DNA of 64,000 bases from NCBI GenBank assembly GCA_047629195.1, contig JBLHWY010000007.1, positions 1-64,000 of the forward strand. Reading direction: 5' to 3'. A model generated the notes under the pieces. The model was not told the DNA's origin. It made no database searches and was given only the letters and a program-made list of their open reading frames with translations. This DNA comes from UBA4582 sp047629195. Its GTDB lineage: Bacteria; Pseudomonadota; Gammaproteobacteria; Pseudomonadales; Azotimanducaceae. Below, one piece after another: positions 18,842 through 28,505 of the stretch (position 1 is the stretch's first letter; every line of letters begins with the position of its first letter). The translations under genes and the position numbers were made by a program.

Positions 18842-19603
18842 TTATATCGGCTTTTTTCGCTCTTTTTCAATCACATCCCAGGCATGCTGAATATCCTTGA
18901 ATTTCGCCTCAGCAGTTGCAACTAGCTCTGGCGTCATTCCATTGGCCTGCACGCGGTCCGGGTGGTATTCCATCGCCAACTTACGGTATTTGCGTTTAAT
19001 CGCTTTGGTCTCGTCCTCAGGCTCACAACCTAGTATCAGATAGCACTGATTGATATCGTCGATCTGTCCTGAGCCTTGCCCCGTAAAGCGCCCTTTTATC
19101 TGCGCATATTTAGCATCAAGGCCAAATATGCGAACAGCGCTCCTGATCATAGCTTCTTCTGCTGGGTGCAGCACACCATCAGCGTAAGCTACGACAAACA
19201 AAAGATCGATAATGGAGACTAGCACAACTTCAGCGCGACCAAATTCGTTGTAGAACTGATGAGCGAAGTCATCAAAATCATCTTCTGAGTCCTTGGCGAC
19301 ATTAAATATATTAACGGCTAGGCTTCTCGCGTCCTCTGGCAGTCGCAGGTTATCTCGCATGATGCGATCAATTACGTCTACCTCACGCTGCGTTACGGCA
19401 CCATCGGCCTTAGCCAGTTTACCGAGCATGGAAAATGTGGCAGCGAAGTAAATACTTTGTTTGTTCTCAAGCCCACTCAGTATTCCACCACCGCTCTTTG
19501 AATCAAACGCTTGATGTCCAAGCGCGGCTCCTAGCACTGCACCAATAGGCCCGCCGAAAACAAATCCGAGCCCGCCGCCGAGAATCTTTCCCATCCAACT
19601 CAT
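18842..19603 (-). CDS. djlA: Co-chaperone DjlA
   Basis: A 253-residue membrane-anchored DnaJ-like protein that stimulates DnaK. The glycine-rich N-terminal anchor (residues 1-30) is typical of DjlA. A TerB-like helical domain follows (about 55-170), then a C-terminal J domain (about 183-250) with the HPD triad in MEYHPDRVQA. Its ATG overlaps the stop of the upstream phosphomannomutase by four bases (ATGA type), so the pair is translationally coupled. Confidence 0.92.
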   Translation of the reverse strand: MSWMGKILGGGLGFVFGGPIGAVLGAALGHQAFDSKSGGGILSGLENKQSIYFAATFSMLGKLAKADGAVTQREVDVIDRIMRDNLRLPEDARSLAVNIFNVAKDSEDDFDDFAHQFYNEFGRAEVVLVSIIDLLFVVAYADGVLHPAEEAMIRSAVRIFGLDAKYAQIKGRFTGQGSGQIDDINQCYLILGCEPEDETKAIKRKYRKLAMEYHPDRVQANGMTPELVATAEAKFKDIQHAWDVIEKERKKPI

Positions 19604-20961
19604 AAAACTTCACCGCCTAATAGATCAAGCAATTCCGCTGTTCGAGTTTCCATCAATTTGATATCCGCTCTCGACTCAACGTTGAGCCTGACCACCGGTT
19701 CGGTATTTGACATGCGCAGATTAAATCGCCACTGCGGATAGGCAACACTGAGACCATCGGTATGGTCTACTTCTAATGCATCTTCGGCATATTTTGCTTC
19801 AATGGCGGCAATTGCAACGGTTGGATCTTCAATTCTTCGGTTGATCTCGCCACTTGCTGGAAATTTTTTCATTCGATCGTCAACCAAAAAAGACAGCGTC
19901 GCGTCTTTTTGTGACATCAGGCCAATTACCAATAACCAAGGCACCATGCCACTATCACAGTAAGCAAAATCCTTGAAATAATGGTGCGCACTCATTTCAC
20001 CACCGTAAGTTGCATCCTCTGCGCGCATGCGTTCTTTGATAAAAGCGTGCCCGGTTTTACTCTGGACCGCCTCGCCTCCTTTGTTGGAAACAATATCAAT
20101 AGTATTCCAGGTCAATCGGGGGTCATGCACAATTTTTGCAGAAGGATCAATATCCAAAAAAGACTCGGCTAATAAACCGACGATGTAATAGCCTTCAATA
20201 AATCGACCGTTTTCATCAAAGAAAAAACAACGATCAAAATCTCCGTCCCAGGCTATTCCCAAATCAGCCTTATTCTCCAATATGGCTTTTGTTGTGGGTG
20301 CGCGATTTTCTTTCAACAAAGGATTAGGCACACCATTGGGGAAGTTGCCATCGGCTTCATGATGAATTTTAATGAATTCAATTGGCAAGAATTTTTCGAG
20401 GCGATCAATGACAGCACCTGCACCACCATTGCCGGCGTTAACCACGACTTTTAATTTCTTCAACGATCCAATATCAACATAGCTTAACAACTGAGCAATG
20501 TAGGCTGCCCTGTGATCCAACGCGTGAAGCTCTCCTCGAACTTCTACAGCTTTGAACTTATCTTGCTCTGCTAATCGTTGTATCTCATCCAGCCCCGTAT
20601 CTCCGCTGATGGGCTTTGAAGACTCTCTGACCAGCTTCATACCATTATAGTCTTTTGGATTGTGACTGGCTGTCACGACGATGCCGCCGTCCATATCGAA
20701 ATGTGAAGTGGCAAAATAAATTTCTTCGGTGCCGCACTCTCCGATATCGAACACATCGACTCCGCTGTCTAGAAGACCATTAATCACAGCCTCGCTCATC
20801 GCGGGGCTTGAAAGTCTTATATCATGACCGACAACAACCTTCTTGGGTGCAAGAAACTGCGCGAAAGCGCGACCAATTCGATAAGCAATATCGTTGTTAA
20901 GCTGGTCGGGTATACGTCCACGGATATCATAAGCTTTAAAACAGGTGATTTCTTTTGACAA
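19600..20961 (-). CDS. Phosphomannomutase/phosphoglucomutase
   Basis: A 453-residue alpha-D-phosphohexomutase interconverting mannose- or glucose-6-phosphate and the 1-phosphate, feeding GDP-mannose or UDP-glucose synthesis for polysaccharides. The phosphoserine loop VTASHNPKDYNG is near residue 95. The metal-binding DGDFDR is near 235, the sugar-binding GEMSAHH near 318, and the phosphate-binding SNTEPVVRLN near 417. It resembles the CpsG/ManB/AlgC group. It is first in a two-gene unit with djlA, an unusual partnership. Confidence 0.92.
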   Translation of the reverse strand: MSKEITCFKAYDIRGRIPDQLNNDIAYRIGRAFAQFLAPKKVVVGHDIRLSSPAMSEAVINGLLDSGVDVFDIGECGTEEIYFATSHFDMDGGIVVTASHNPKDYNGMKLVRESSKPISGDTGLDEIQRLAEQDKFKAVEVRGELHALDHRAAYIAQLLSYVDIGSLKKLKVVVNAGNGGAGAVIDRLEKFLPIEFIKIHHEADGNFPNGVPNPLLKENRAPTTKAILENKADLGIAWDGDFDRCFFFDENGRFIEGYYIVGLLAESFLDIDPSAKIVHDPRLTWNTIDIVSNKGGEAVQSKTGHAFIKERMRAEDATYGGEMSAHHYFKDFAYCDSGMVPWLLVIGLMSQKDATLSFLVDDRMKKFPASGEINRRIEDPTVAIAAIEAKYAEDALEVDHTDGLSVAYPQWRFNLRMSNTEPVVRLNVESRADIKLMETRTAELLDLLGGEVL

Positions 20962-21049
20962 ACGCTAATTCTCTTCGGGAAATGTTTCGAGTTTCTATTC
21001 TAACACTCAAAGTCAGACTGACGTATGTCATTGCGCCTAAGCAGCGAAT

Positions 21050-21868
21050 TCATAACCTGAAAGTTCTAAGATTAACGCCAAGCTCAACGTCCAATTTTGG
21101 TGTGACTAATAAACGACACAGCAGCGCTGTATTCTCATGCGCCAAAACCTTGGCCAATGGTTTCCGAAAATTCTCGAGCGTTTTTTCTTGCTCAGACGAT
21201 GGTTCAGACGTTTTTTCAATCGCCAATTTGCGGGCCTGTAATATAATTTCATCTAGACGATCAAATTGATTCAGTAGCAGCACTGCTGTTTTTTTGCCAA
21301 CACCTGGCACACCTTTGATATTGTTGCCTGGATCGCCGCTCAAGGACCAATAGTCGACTAACTGGTCATATCGAATTTGATACTTTTTATGAACATCAGT
21401 AGAAGTAACAAAACTCTGCTCAAAGTGGTGATACACCTTAATCATGTCACTTAAGAGACTAAGAAAACCTTTGTCCGTTGATAAAATGACCACTTCACCA
21501 TCGCTCTCGGCAACCCCGGTCGCGAGTGTCGACAGCACATCATCTGCCTCGTAACCCCCAACCATAATGCTGGCGACGCCGACATTCTTAAATGCACTTT
21601 TAAACTGATCCAGATTATTGATTAATGCTGGCGGGGTTGGTTTTCGATCTCCTTTGTATTCTGGATACAGCAGATGTCGCCAGGTCGTCTCATGGCTATC
21701 GAGCACAACAGCGATATGTGAGGGTCGATGTGTTTCCTTGGCGCGGACTAAAGACCGAACACAACTATCAACGCACGCGGTGATGTCTGCATCATCGCGA
21801 TGGTTCGCTTCAAAAATTCGCCTAATAAGATTGAGACCATCAACGAGTAAAATTTTGATTGTTGCCAA
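21050..21868 (-). CDS. xni: 5'-3' exonuclease / flap endonuclease Xni (ExoIX)
   Basis: A 272-residue structure-specific nuclease like the stand-alone 5'-nuclease of E. coli. The N-terminal acid is in LLVDGLNLIRR. The metal-binding GYEADDVLSTLA lies near residue 105, and the helix-hairpin-helix DNA-binding motif GVPGVGKKTAVLLL near 188. The start is TTG 21868, supported by GAGGAT about seven bases upstream. No DNA polymerase domain is attached. Likely role: processing flaps during replication and repair. Confidence 0.9.
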   Translation of the reverse strand: MATIKILLVDGLNLIRRIFEANHRDDADITACVDSCVRSLVRAKETHRPSHIAVVLDSHETTWRHLLYPEYKGDRKPTPPALINNLDQFKSAFKNVGVASIMVGGYEADDVLSTLATGVAESDGEVVILSTDKGFLSLLSDMIKVYHHFEQSFVTSTDVHKKYQIRYDQLVDYWSLSGDPGNNIKGVPGVGKKTAVLLLNQFDRLDEIILQARKLAIEKTSEPSSEQEKTLENFRKPLAKVLAHENTALLCRLLVTPKLDVELGVNLRTFRL

Positions 21869-22005
21869 TGCTTATATCCTCGAGCAATTGATGGCAGACT
21901 TGTATTCTTCATTAGCATACCATTTCGTTGGTATAGCTTCACAAGAACTCTAACTCCATGGCCAAAACTCAATAAATACAACTCGATGGATAAGACAGGC
22001 TACTC

Positions 22006-23220
22006 ATGACCGATACGATTAAAATCACGCCAAAAACAGCCAGACGCCTTGTGCTCGAGAGCCAAGGGCTAGCTCGGAAAGCTAGTTTTGGTCGCGGTAA
22101 AAATGCCGTGTTGAAATTGATTCATCAGCTTGGCTACGTTCAAATAGATACAATATCTGTCATACAGCGAGCCCACCATCACGTTCTAAATACCCGAATT
22201 TCAGGTTATCAAGAAACAATGTTGCACAACTTGCAGGCGACGGATAACAGCGTATTTGAGTACTGGTCACACGCTGCAGCTTACCTGCCAATTAGGGATT
22301 ATCGATATTACCAGCCCATTATGCAGGGCTACGCGCTCAGCCGCCCCCGTGACAAAAAGTTAGTTAAAGAAATATTTAGCCGTATTGAAGCTGAAGGTGC
22401 ACTACAAGCTAGGGACTTCGAACAAGCTCCCGGTAAAAAATCAAACGGCTGGTGGGACTGGAAACCGGCCAAACGCATGTTAGAAACATTGTTTCTTTCC
22501 GGCGAATTGATGATCAAAGAACGTCAGGGATTCCAAAAGGTTTACGACATCACGGATCGAGTGCTGCCAGAAAACATCGATAGAACCCTGCCAACAGATT
22601 CAGAATGGGCACGTTATCATGCCGCCATGATGTTGCGTGCGCTGGGTTTGGCGTCGGCCAAAGATATAGCTTATGCCAGGTCTACTATTCGTACACTGAC
22701 TCGAAATACATTTAAACCAGACATCAAGAAAGCGATTGATGAACTGCTGGAAGAAGGTGTGTTCATTAACTGCCAGGTTGAAGAAGAGACTTATCTCGCG
22801 CTGTCTGATTCGCTGGCATCAGTGCCGTCGAAGATCAATCGCGACCAGGTAAAGTTTCTATCTCCCTTTGACAATTTGGTCATTAATCGCTCTAGGACCC
22901 AACGCCTTTTTAATTTCGACTATCTGATCGAATGTTATGTACCTGAACCAAAGCGGAAATACGGTTATTTCACACTGCCAATTCTCTGGGGCGATGAACT
23001 GATCGGTCGTATGGACAGTAAAGCTGATCGCAAAAACCAGCAATTTGTCATCAAGCACTTGTACCTTGAGCCAGATATAAAGCTGACTGATGCGCTGGTT
23101 AACGCATTATCGAAAGGCATTAAACGATTCCAACACGATCAAAATTGCACCCATACGACTGTCCTTGCAACTTCACCACCTGCGCTTCTCAAGCAAATCA
23201 GCTCATTCAGTTTGGGTTAA
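22006..23220 (+). CDS. ycaQ: YcaQ-family DNA glycosylase / winged-helix protein
   Basis: A 404-residue HTH_42 protein of the AlkZ/YcaQ group, which unhooks DNA interstrand crosslinks and excises bulky alkylated bases. The catalytic-loop signature QIDTISVIQRAHHHVLNTR begins near residue 45. It has the QxD form seen in YcaQ and not the QxQ form of Streptomyces AlkZ. EYWSHAAAYLP near 85 is a second family mark. Three winged-helix-like units follow. It is a lone gene, divergent from xni. Confidence 0.88.
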   Translation: MTDTIKITPKTARRLVLESQGLARKASFGRGKNAVLKLIHQLGYVQIDTISVIQRAHHHVLNTRISGYQETMLHNLQATDNSVFEYWSHAAAYLPIRDYRYYQPIMQGYALSRPRDKKLVKEIFSRIEAEGALQARDFEQAPGKKSNGWWDWKPAKRMLETLFLSGELMIKERQGFQKVYDITDRVLPENIDRTLPTDSEWARYHAAMMLRALGLASAKDIAYARSTIRTLTRNTFKPDIKKAIDELLEEGVFINCQVEEETYLALSDSLASVPSKINRDQVKFLSPFDNLVINRSRTQRLFNFDYLIECYVPEPKRKYGYFTLPILWGDELIGRMDSKADRKNQQFVIKHLYLEPDIKLTDALVNALSKGIKRFQHDQNCTHTTVLATSPPALLKQISSFSLG

Positions 23221-23288
23221 GTCAGCATTAAGAAGGAATTCAGGGTTGCTCAGGCAAAGTGCTTCTCAACACTCAGAGGAGAAGCACC

Positions 23289-24398
23289 ATGAAAAGTCAG
23301 AATAAGATCAATCTCAAGACACTCAATCAAGGTAGTTCAACCTCAACTTTTTATTTAAAACAGTCTCGCATCATCATACTAGCCGGTGCTTTGCTGGCGA
23401 CAACGCTGTCTTTGAGCGCAACTGCCGGGGAGTCAAAAAGACAGCATCGAATGGAGCAAGAAATCAACAATGAAATATCTCGCGGAGTTGAGGCAAGATC
23501 CCACCAAAGACATAGAGATCAGAACAGCGCCCAGCGGCAAAACAAACGATTTGAGAAAAACCAGAAGCAGCAATCTATTAACCGAGAAGATAGAGAAGTT
23601 AGAGAACATAGCAATAAAGTAACAACAGCGCCGCAGATTAAAGAACGCGTTAATCAACCGCAGCGCCAAATTCATCAGCTACAGCAAAAGCAGGTGAAGC
23701 AGCACCAGAAAAAGCAGAAACATATTCAGAGAGGCAACACCTTCGTTGAAAAAAATCACCATAGCAAACGAAACGACAACAATTATTCAGCTAGACATGA
23801 CGATAGAAGGGCAGATCGATTCAATCATAGAGGTATCAAAAATAAAAGAAAATCGGTGACTACGAAGTTCGCTCAACATCACTCAGATCATAGAAGAAAA
23901 GATCAGCGTCAGTATTTTAAGGCTAAGTACAGAGGTGCTAAGCATCAAAATAACAGGAACAGGGGTTTTCGCAACTACCGAACCTTTGGTCATGGCGCTC
24001 ACCAATCACTAGGGCTCATTTATAGTTATAACGCTGGCAATCAATATAGCGCTTATAGACCGGATGCTAGGTTTGTATGGGACAAAGTGAAGTCCTTCTA
24101 CACGCCCACAAATCGCCGAGGATATGAGGGTGAGGAAGTGGCCATTGAAATCAATGAACGCGTTCGAACCATTCAGCTGAAGGGTAAGAAACGCAATTTG
24201 TTAATCGAAGCCGCTTATGTGGAGTTTGGTAATGGAGAAGTTAGGCGCGTTCCAGACTTTGAGGGTAACCTGTACAGTAACGATGTTATTAACATTCGCT
24301 TTCGCAAGCATCGATTTGTCACCGCCATCTATCTTGATGTCGCTGCGAATCAAGGCAGACGTGGCAAAGCTTTGATCAGTGTATTGAAAGCAAGATAA
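23289..24398 (+). CDS. Exported, extremely basic Q/H/R/N-rich protein with C-terminal beta domain
   Basis: A 369-residue protein. A hydrophobic export segment (IIILAGALLATTLSLSATAGE) ends near residue 46 after an unusually long basic lead. Residues ~46-230 are low complexity, dominated by Q, H, R, K and N. A compact C-terminal domain (~260-369) has alternating hydrophobic strands (VRTIQLKGKKRNLLIEAAYVE) and resembles DUF2541/YaaI by pattern, though this is a weak call. I chose ATG 23289 because AGAGGAGA lies six bases upstream. A strong hairpin follows the stop. Function unknown; the charge suggests binding to polyanions such as LPS, exopolysaccharide or extracellular DNA. Confidence 0.72.
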   Translation: MKSQNKINLKTLNQGSSTSTFYLKQSRIIILAGALLATTLSLSATAGESKRQHRMEQEINNEISRGVEARSHQRHRDQNSAQRQNKRFEKNQKQQSINREDREVREHSNKVTTAPQIKERVNQPQRQIHQLQQKQVKQHQKKQKHIQRGNTFVEKNHHSKRNDNNYSARHDDRRADRFNHRGIKNKRKSVTTKFAQHHSDHRRKDQRQYFKAKYRGAKHQNNRNRGFRNYRTFGHGAHQSLGLIYSYNAGNQYSAYRPDARFVWDKVKSFYTPTNRRGYEGEEVAIEINERVRTIQLKGKKRNLLIEAAYVEFGNGEVRRVPDFEGNLYSNDVINIRFRKHRFVTAIYLDVAANQGRRGKALISVLKAR

Positions 24399-24407
24399 CC
24401 AAAACCG

Positions 24408-24442
24408 CCCCTCTGTAACCATAATCTATGGGTACAGAGGGG
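24408..24442. terminator. Strong hairpin between converging genes
   Basis: A 35-base inverted repeat: a 10-bp outer stem CCCCTCTGTA/TACAGAGGGG, one mismatch, a 5-bp inner stem CCATA/TATGG and a 3-base loop. It sits between two converging genes (stops at 24398 and 24489) and probably ends transcription from both sides. There is no long T-run on the plus side and only a short TTTT on the minus side. Confidence 0.65.
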
Positions 24443-24488
24443 AATCGCAATTAACCCAGCGCGCTCATTAGAGCGTGCGTAATCCTGA

Positions 24489-26087
24489 CTAAATTTGTCG
24501 CTTTCTGCCTTCCCAGTAAGGTGCTCGAACAACTTTTCGCTGAATTTTCCCAGAAGGTAATCGCGGCAGATCGTCTACCAAATCAATAGACCTAGGACAC
24601 TTGAAATGAGGCAGGTGTTCTCGACAAAAAGAGATGAGTTCCTGAACCATCGCTGTTGTGTCGCCGCTAGTATCTTTCAACATCACAACTGACCTGACCT
24701 CTTCGCCCCACTCCTCACTCGGAATACCAACAGTACAAACGTCTACAACTGCAGGGTGCTTCAGCAGAACATCGTCAGTTTCTTGAGGGTAAATATTGAC
24801 ACCGCCAGATATTATCGTTTCCGCATTACGGCCAGTTAAAAACAGGTAACCATCTGCGTCGAAGTATCCCATATCACCAAGCGTAAAATATTCGCCAGAA
24901 TAGCTGTTGTTAGTTTTTTCATCATCTTTAAAATAAACAAACTTGGTCAGGGGTGACCGAAAATAGATGGTACCAACTTCATCAACCGGCACTTCATTAC
25001 CATCATCATCGACAATTTTATTATCTGCTTCAGGGGGTGCCTTACCAACACTACCAGGTTTCTTTAACCACTCTTCCGAGTCAATGAAGAAACCGCCACC
25101 ACCTTCAGTCGCAGCGTAATATTCATAAATGACAGGCCCAACCCAATCTATCATCTCTTGCTTGGTATGAACCGGACAAGGAGCAGCGCCATGCAGGACA
25201 TAGCGCAGCGTCGAAATGTCATATTTAGCCTGCACGCCTTCGGGTAAAGCCAGCAACCGATGAAACATGGTCGCGACCATGTGTGTATGAGTGATTTTGT
25301 GGAGGTCAATCAAGCGAAGAGTTTCTTCAGCATCCCACTTGTCCATCAGCACGGTACCAACCCCGGCAGCTAACGGTAAGGTAATGTTAAACACTAGGGG
25401 GGCTGCATGGTAAGCCGGGCCCGTGCAAAGTACTAAATCTTTACCAGCCTGATAGCTTGCTGATTCGATGGTTCGTGTTGTCGTTGCCGCGACGGCCGAA
25501 GGAGGAGTTCCAGGCAGTTCCCGTTCCCGAAAAACGCCTTTAGGCCGACCTGTGGTACCCGAGGTATATAGCATTTGACTGCCCATCTCGGGTGCTTCAA
25601 TATTAGCTTTATCCTCGCCACTAATCGCTTCCTCATAGGCTTGAAAGCCGTCGATAGCGCCTCCAACTGCAAGCGCTATGCTGAGTTGTGGCCCATTGTC
25701 TCTTAGCGCTTCTATTGCTGGCTCCTGACAACGAATGTCAGCAATAAAGGCTTTTGCACCACTGTTTTCGACAATATAAGATGCATTGTCTCCAGTCAGA
25801 TGCCAATTGATCGGTGTAATTCGAAGCCCTGCTCGCATGCAAGCATAATAGACTTCAACAAACTCAGGTCTATTTGTGAGTAACATCGCAACGCCATCAT
25901 CAGGTTTCAGGCCCGCTTTTCGTAGCACCCTGGCAAACTGGTTTATTCGCTCATTAAGTTCGGCGAAGCTCCTTTCGCCATAATTTGTCACCAGTGCCTT
26001 AACGTCAGGTCTCTCTTGCGCATGGTACGCAATGATCATTCCAGTCGAAGCTGCACTCGCCAGTTCTAACTTACTCTCTACACTCAC
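24489..26087 (-). CDS. AMP-forming acyl-CoA synthetase / acyl-CoA ligase
   Basis: A member of the ANL adenylating superfamily that activates a carboxylic acid with ATP and then CoA. The phosphate-binding loop is YTSGTTGRPKG, the A5 motif YYAATEGGG, and the hinge region GDMGYFDADGYLFLTGR followed by SGGVNIYPQE. The C-terminal catalytic lysine is in LPSGKIQRK. The open frame extends to 26225, but that N-terminus does not look like the family. GTG 26087, preceded by AGAGGGGAACAGG, gives a normal 532-residue enzyme beginning VSVESKLEL. Substrate unknown; fatty or aromatic acids are usual. Confidence 0.88.
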   Translation of the reverse strand: MSVESKLELASAASTGMIIAYHAQERPDVKALVTNYGERSFAELNERINQFARVLRKAGLKPDDGVAMLLTNRPEFVEVYYACMRAGLRITPINWHLTGDNASYIVENSGAKAFIADIRCQEPAIEALRDNGPQLSIALAVGGAIDGFQAYEEAISGEDKANIEAPEMGSQMLYTSGTTGRPKGVFRERELPGTPPSAVAATTTRTIESASYQAGKDLVLCTGPAYHAAPLVFNITLPLAAGVGTVLMDKWDAEETLRLIDLHKITHTHMVATMFHRLLALPEGVQAKYDISTLRYVLHGAAPCPVHTKQEMIDWVGPVIYEYYAATEGGGGFFIDSEEWLKKPGSVGKAPPEADNKIVDDDGNEVPVDEVGTIYFRSPLTKFVYFKDDEKTNNSYSGEYFTLGDMGYFDADGYLFLTGRNAETIISGGVNIYPQETDDVLLKHPAVVDVCTVGIPSEEWGEEVRSVVMLKDTSGDTTAMVQELISFCREHLPHFKCPRSIDLVDDLPRLPSGKIQRKVVRAPYWEGRKRQI

Positions 26088-26396
26088 CCTGTTCCCCTCT
26101 CTTATTAAAATTCTTTTTGTAAATCTTTTTTCAACAATCTGGAAATATGCTGACGTTTGAGATTGCATTATCTTTATCCCCGAAGCAAGCCAACAGAGAC
26201 AAGTACAAGAGTCATCAAAACGCAAAATGTTGTGCCATAATATTGTGGCACGCAGGACCTCTCACAAAAGATCAATCCACGTTTTAAGTCAGGGGCATTT
26301 ATCCCGTTGATTCCTTGATCTTGATCAGGGTCTGAAAAACACATTGCGGTATGCTGCGCTTCAATAGTAATGAACAACCAACCTTGGAGCTTTAAC

Positions 26397-26618
26397 ATGA
26401 CAGACGCATATTCACTGGCTAAGCAACATCTAAACGAAGGGATAAAACAAGCAGAGGAAAATAATGTTGATTTGAATGCTTATGGACAAGCTTTGGTATG
26501 GAAATTAATCGAGCGTTATCAGGAAAGCGGCCGACCCAATGGGGATATCGTCGACGAGATACAATACAGCCTCGACAACATTGCTGACGATAATACTTTT
26601 CATGTCTCTAGAAACTAA
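26397..26618 (+). CDS. Small conserved-looking acidic protein
   Basis: A 73-residue soluble protein, predicted mostly helical, with no membrane segment or cysteine. The frame could begin at ATG 26370, but GGAG at 26386-26389 lies seven bases before ATG 26397, which fixes the start. Features are a helix with LAKQHLNEGIKQAEE, then a hydrophobic ALVWKLIERYQESG. It is divergent from the acyl-CoA ligase. I do not recognise the family. Confidence 0.65.
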   Translation: MTDAYSLAKQHLNEGIKQAEENNVDLNAYGQALVWKLIERYQESGRPNGDIVDEIQYSLDNIADDNTFHVSRN

Positions 26619-26673
26619 GCGGTTCTGCAGACATTACAGCCAAACAATGACTAGCGATTAAGTGGAGAGTGCC

Positions 26674-27408
26674 CTAGTTGACGATGACGGGGTCACCAAT
26701 AGTCTCAAGACAGCTCTGATCTTTATGCCTTGCGTTGTTTACATGGGTTGTCACTGGCGTGATGCTGAGGGGAAACTTGTGCGCAGGTGCTAAAATTTCA
26801 GCCAAGATGTCTGCATTTGATTCAGGATTAACCCATGCGTTAACTTCCTCCGACGAAAGCATCACAGGTACTCTGTGGTGCAATGAAGCTAAACCTTCTG
26901 TTGCCGCGGTAGTGACAATGCTACAACTTTCGATGACAGAACTTTCTCCTTGCCAGGTTTCCCAAATAGCAGCAAACACCAAACCTTCAGCATTTACTGG
27001 CTCAACATAATAAGGCTGTTTGGCCCCCGCCTCTTTCACCCACTCGTAATAACCTGAAGCAGGAACAATGCAGCGACGTGATCTAAAAGGTTGTTTGAAT
27101 GCTCTGCTGGTCGTGAGCGTTTCACTTCTGGCATTGAACATGGAGTATTTACTATCCGGGCCCTTGGACCAATAAGGCACCAACCACCAGCGCATGTCTC
27201 TAATATCCCAACTACCCTCCGCTGTTCGAAGCAGCACTGGAACCTGATCCGTCGGCGCAAGGTTATAACGCGTTTCAAGATGCAAACTCAAAAGCGAAGG
27301 ATCATTTTGTCCTTGACTTAGAAAAGGGTCGACAGAATGGTCGCCCTCCAGAATGGTCATGACAAATTGCGTCAGAGGTGCGCTAATAATGTTAAATCGA
27401 CCACACAC
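26674..27408 (-). CDS. yedK: SRAP-domain protein YedK (abasic-site shield/protease)
   Basis: A 244-residue SOS-response-associated peptidase-like protein (HMCES/YedK). Cys2, exposed after removal of Met1 (MCGRFN), forms a thiazolidine crosslink with abasic sites in single-stranded DNA. Other family residues are visible: FNARSETL near residue 97, GYYEW near 123, and the histidine in LHHRVPVML near 186. Length is slightly above E. coli YedK. It lies seven bases downstream of the aldo/keto reductase gene on the same strand. No LexA box was identified upstream. Confidence 0.93.
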   Translation of the reverse strand: MCGRFNIISAPLTQFVMTILEGDHSVDPFLSQGQNDPSLLSLHLETRYNLAPTDQVPVLLRTAEGSWDIRDMRWWLVPYWSKGPDSKYSMFNARSETLTTSRAFKQPFRSRRCIVPASGYYEWVKEAGAKQPYYVEPVNAEGLVFAAIWETWQGESSVIESCSIVTTAATEGLASLHHRVPVMLSSEEVNAWVNPESNADILAEILAPAHKFPLSITPVTTHVNNARHKDQSCLETIGDPVIVN

Positions 27409-27415
27409 GTTGATC

Positions 27416-28360
27416 TTACCTCTTCGAGATTTTGTTAACTGTTGCCATTTGTTCTTCCGTTAGCTGCCAGTTTGCTGCATCAACGTTGGCTTGCACTTGC
27501 GCGGCGCTGGTTGCTCCCGCTATCACACTGGAGATATAGGGCTTGGTTACCAACCAGCCAAAAGCAAGCTCCAAAATCGTGTGCCCCTGCTCCTTTGCAA
27601 ACTCAGTAAGCCTTTCAACTTTATCAAAATTTTCCTCGGATAGGGCTGCCTCCCCTCTTTCACCCCACATGGCCAAACGTGTGCCTTCTGGCGCGGCCAT
27701 TCCACGAGAGTACTTTCCTGTTAGCAGGCCACTAGCAAGCGGAAAGTAAGGTAATAAACCAATATTGAATCGCTTACAGGCCGGTATTACCTCCTGCTCT
27801 AAACGTCTGTCCATCAACGAGTAAAGATTTTGGGCCGTGACGGATTTTTTTAGATTATAGTTGTGTGCGGTCCAGTCGGCATCAGCAAGCTGCCAACCGC
27901 TAAAATTTGAGTGACCTATATATCTGACTTTACCCTGACTAATTAGATCGTCGAGTGCTCTAAGTGTCTCTTCAATCGGTGTCGATGGGTCAGGTACATG
28001 TTGCTGGTAAAGATCGATATAATCAGTGTTAAGGCGCTTAAGGCTATCTTCTACCGCCTTCATAATATACCGGCGGGAAGCACCGCGCTTGTGTTCAGCC
28101 TCGCCCATCGGGTTGGCAAATTTGGTAGCAACGACAATACTGCTTCTATCATGGTCGGCGAGCGCGCGACCCAAAAACTCTTCAGAGCGCCCTTGGGATC
28201 CATAAATATCCGCGGTGTCGAAAAAATTCACACCAAGATCGATCGCAGCATTGACAACTTCGGTTGTTGTGCTTTGGTCGCAGCCACCGCCAAAATTATT
28301 ACAACCAACACCAACGACTGAAACTTTCATCCCTGTAGAGCCTAGATTTCTATATTTCAC
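27416..28360 (-). CDS. Aldo/keto reductase
   Basis: A 314-residue TIM-barrel NADPH-dependent oxidoreductase. The catalytic tetrad is visible: Asp and Tyr in FFDTADIYG near residue 48, Lys in VVATKF near 78, His in LYQQHVPDPS near 122. SSVIAGATSAAQVQANV near 275 is the NADP-binding C-terminal motif. It resembles the YajO/Tas-like subgroup of general aldehyde reductases. It is probably cotranscribed with yedK. Substrate unknown. Confidence 0.9.
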   Translation of the reverse strand: MKYRNLGSTGMKVSVVGVGCNNFGGGCDQSTTTEVVNAAIDLGVNFFDTADIYGSQGRSEEFLGRALADHDRSSIVVATKFANPMGEAEHKRGASRRYIMKAVEDSLKRLNTDYIDLYQQHVPDPSTPIEETLRALDDLISQGKVRYIGHSNFSGWQLADADWTAHNYNLKKSVTAQNLYSLMDRRLEQEVIPACKRFNIGLLPYFPLASGLLTGKYSRGMAAPEGTRLAMWGERGEAALSEENFDKVERLTEFAKEQGHTILELAFGWLVTKPYISSVIAGATSAAQVQANVDAANWQLTEEQMATVNKISKR

Positions 28361-28505
28361 GGATATTCGCCTATGTGATTAACTCATCACGTTACAGCAA
28401 GGATAAGACCATTGAACGGAGATATACAAGCTTATGATGCGCTTGCAAGTCAATCCGATTTAGATTCTGTTATCCTTTCCTCTTTTAGCACCAGAGAAAC
28501 GAGTC

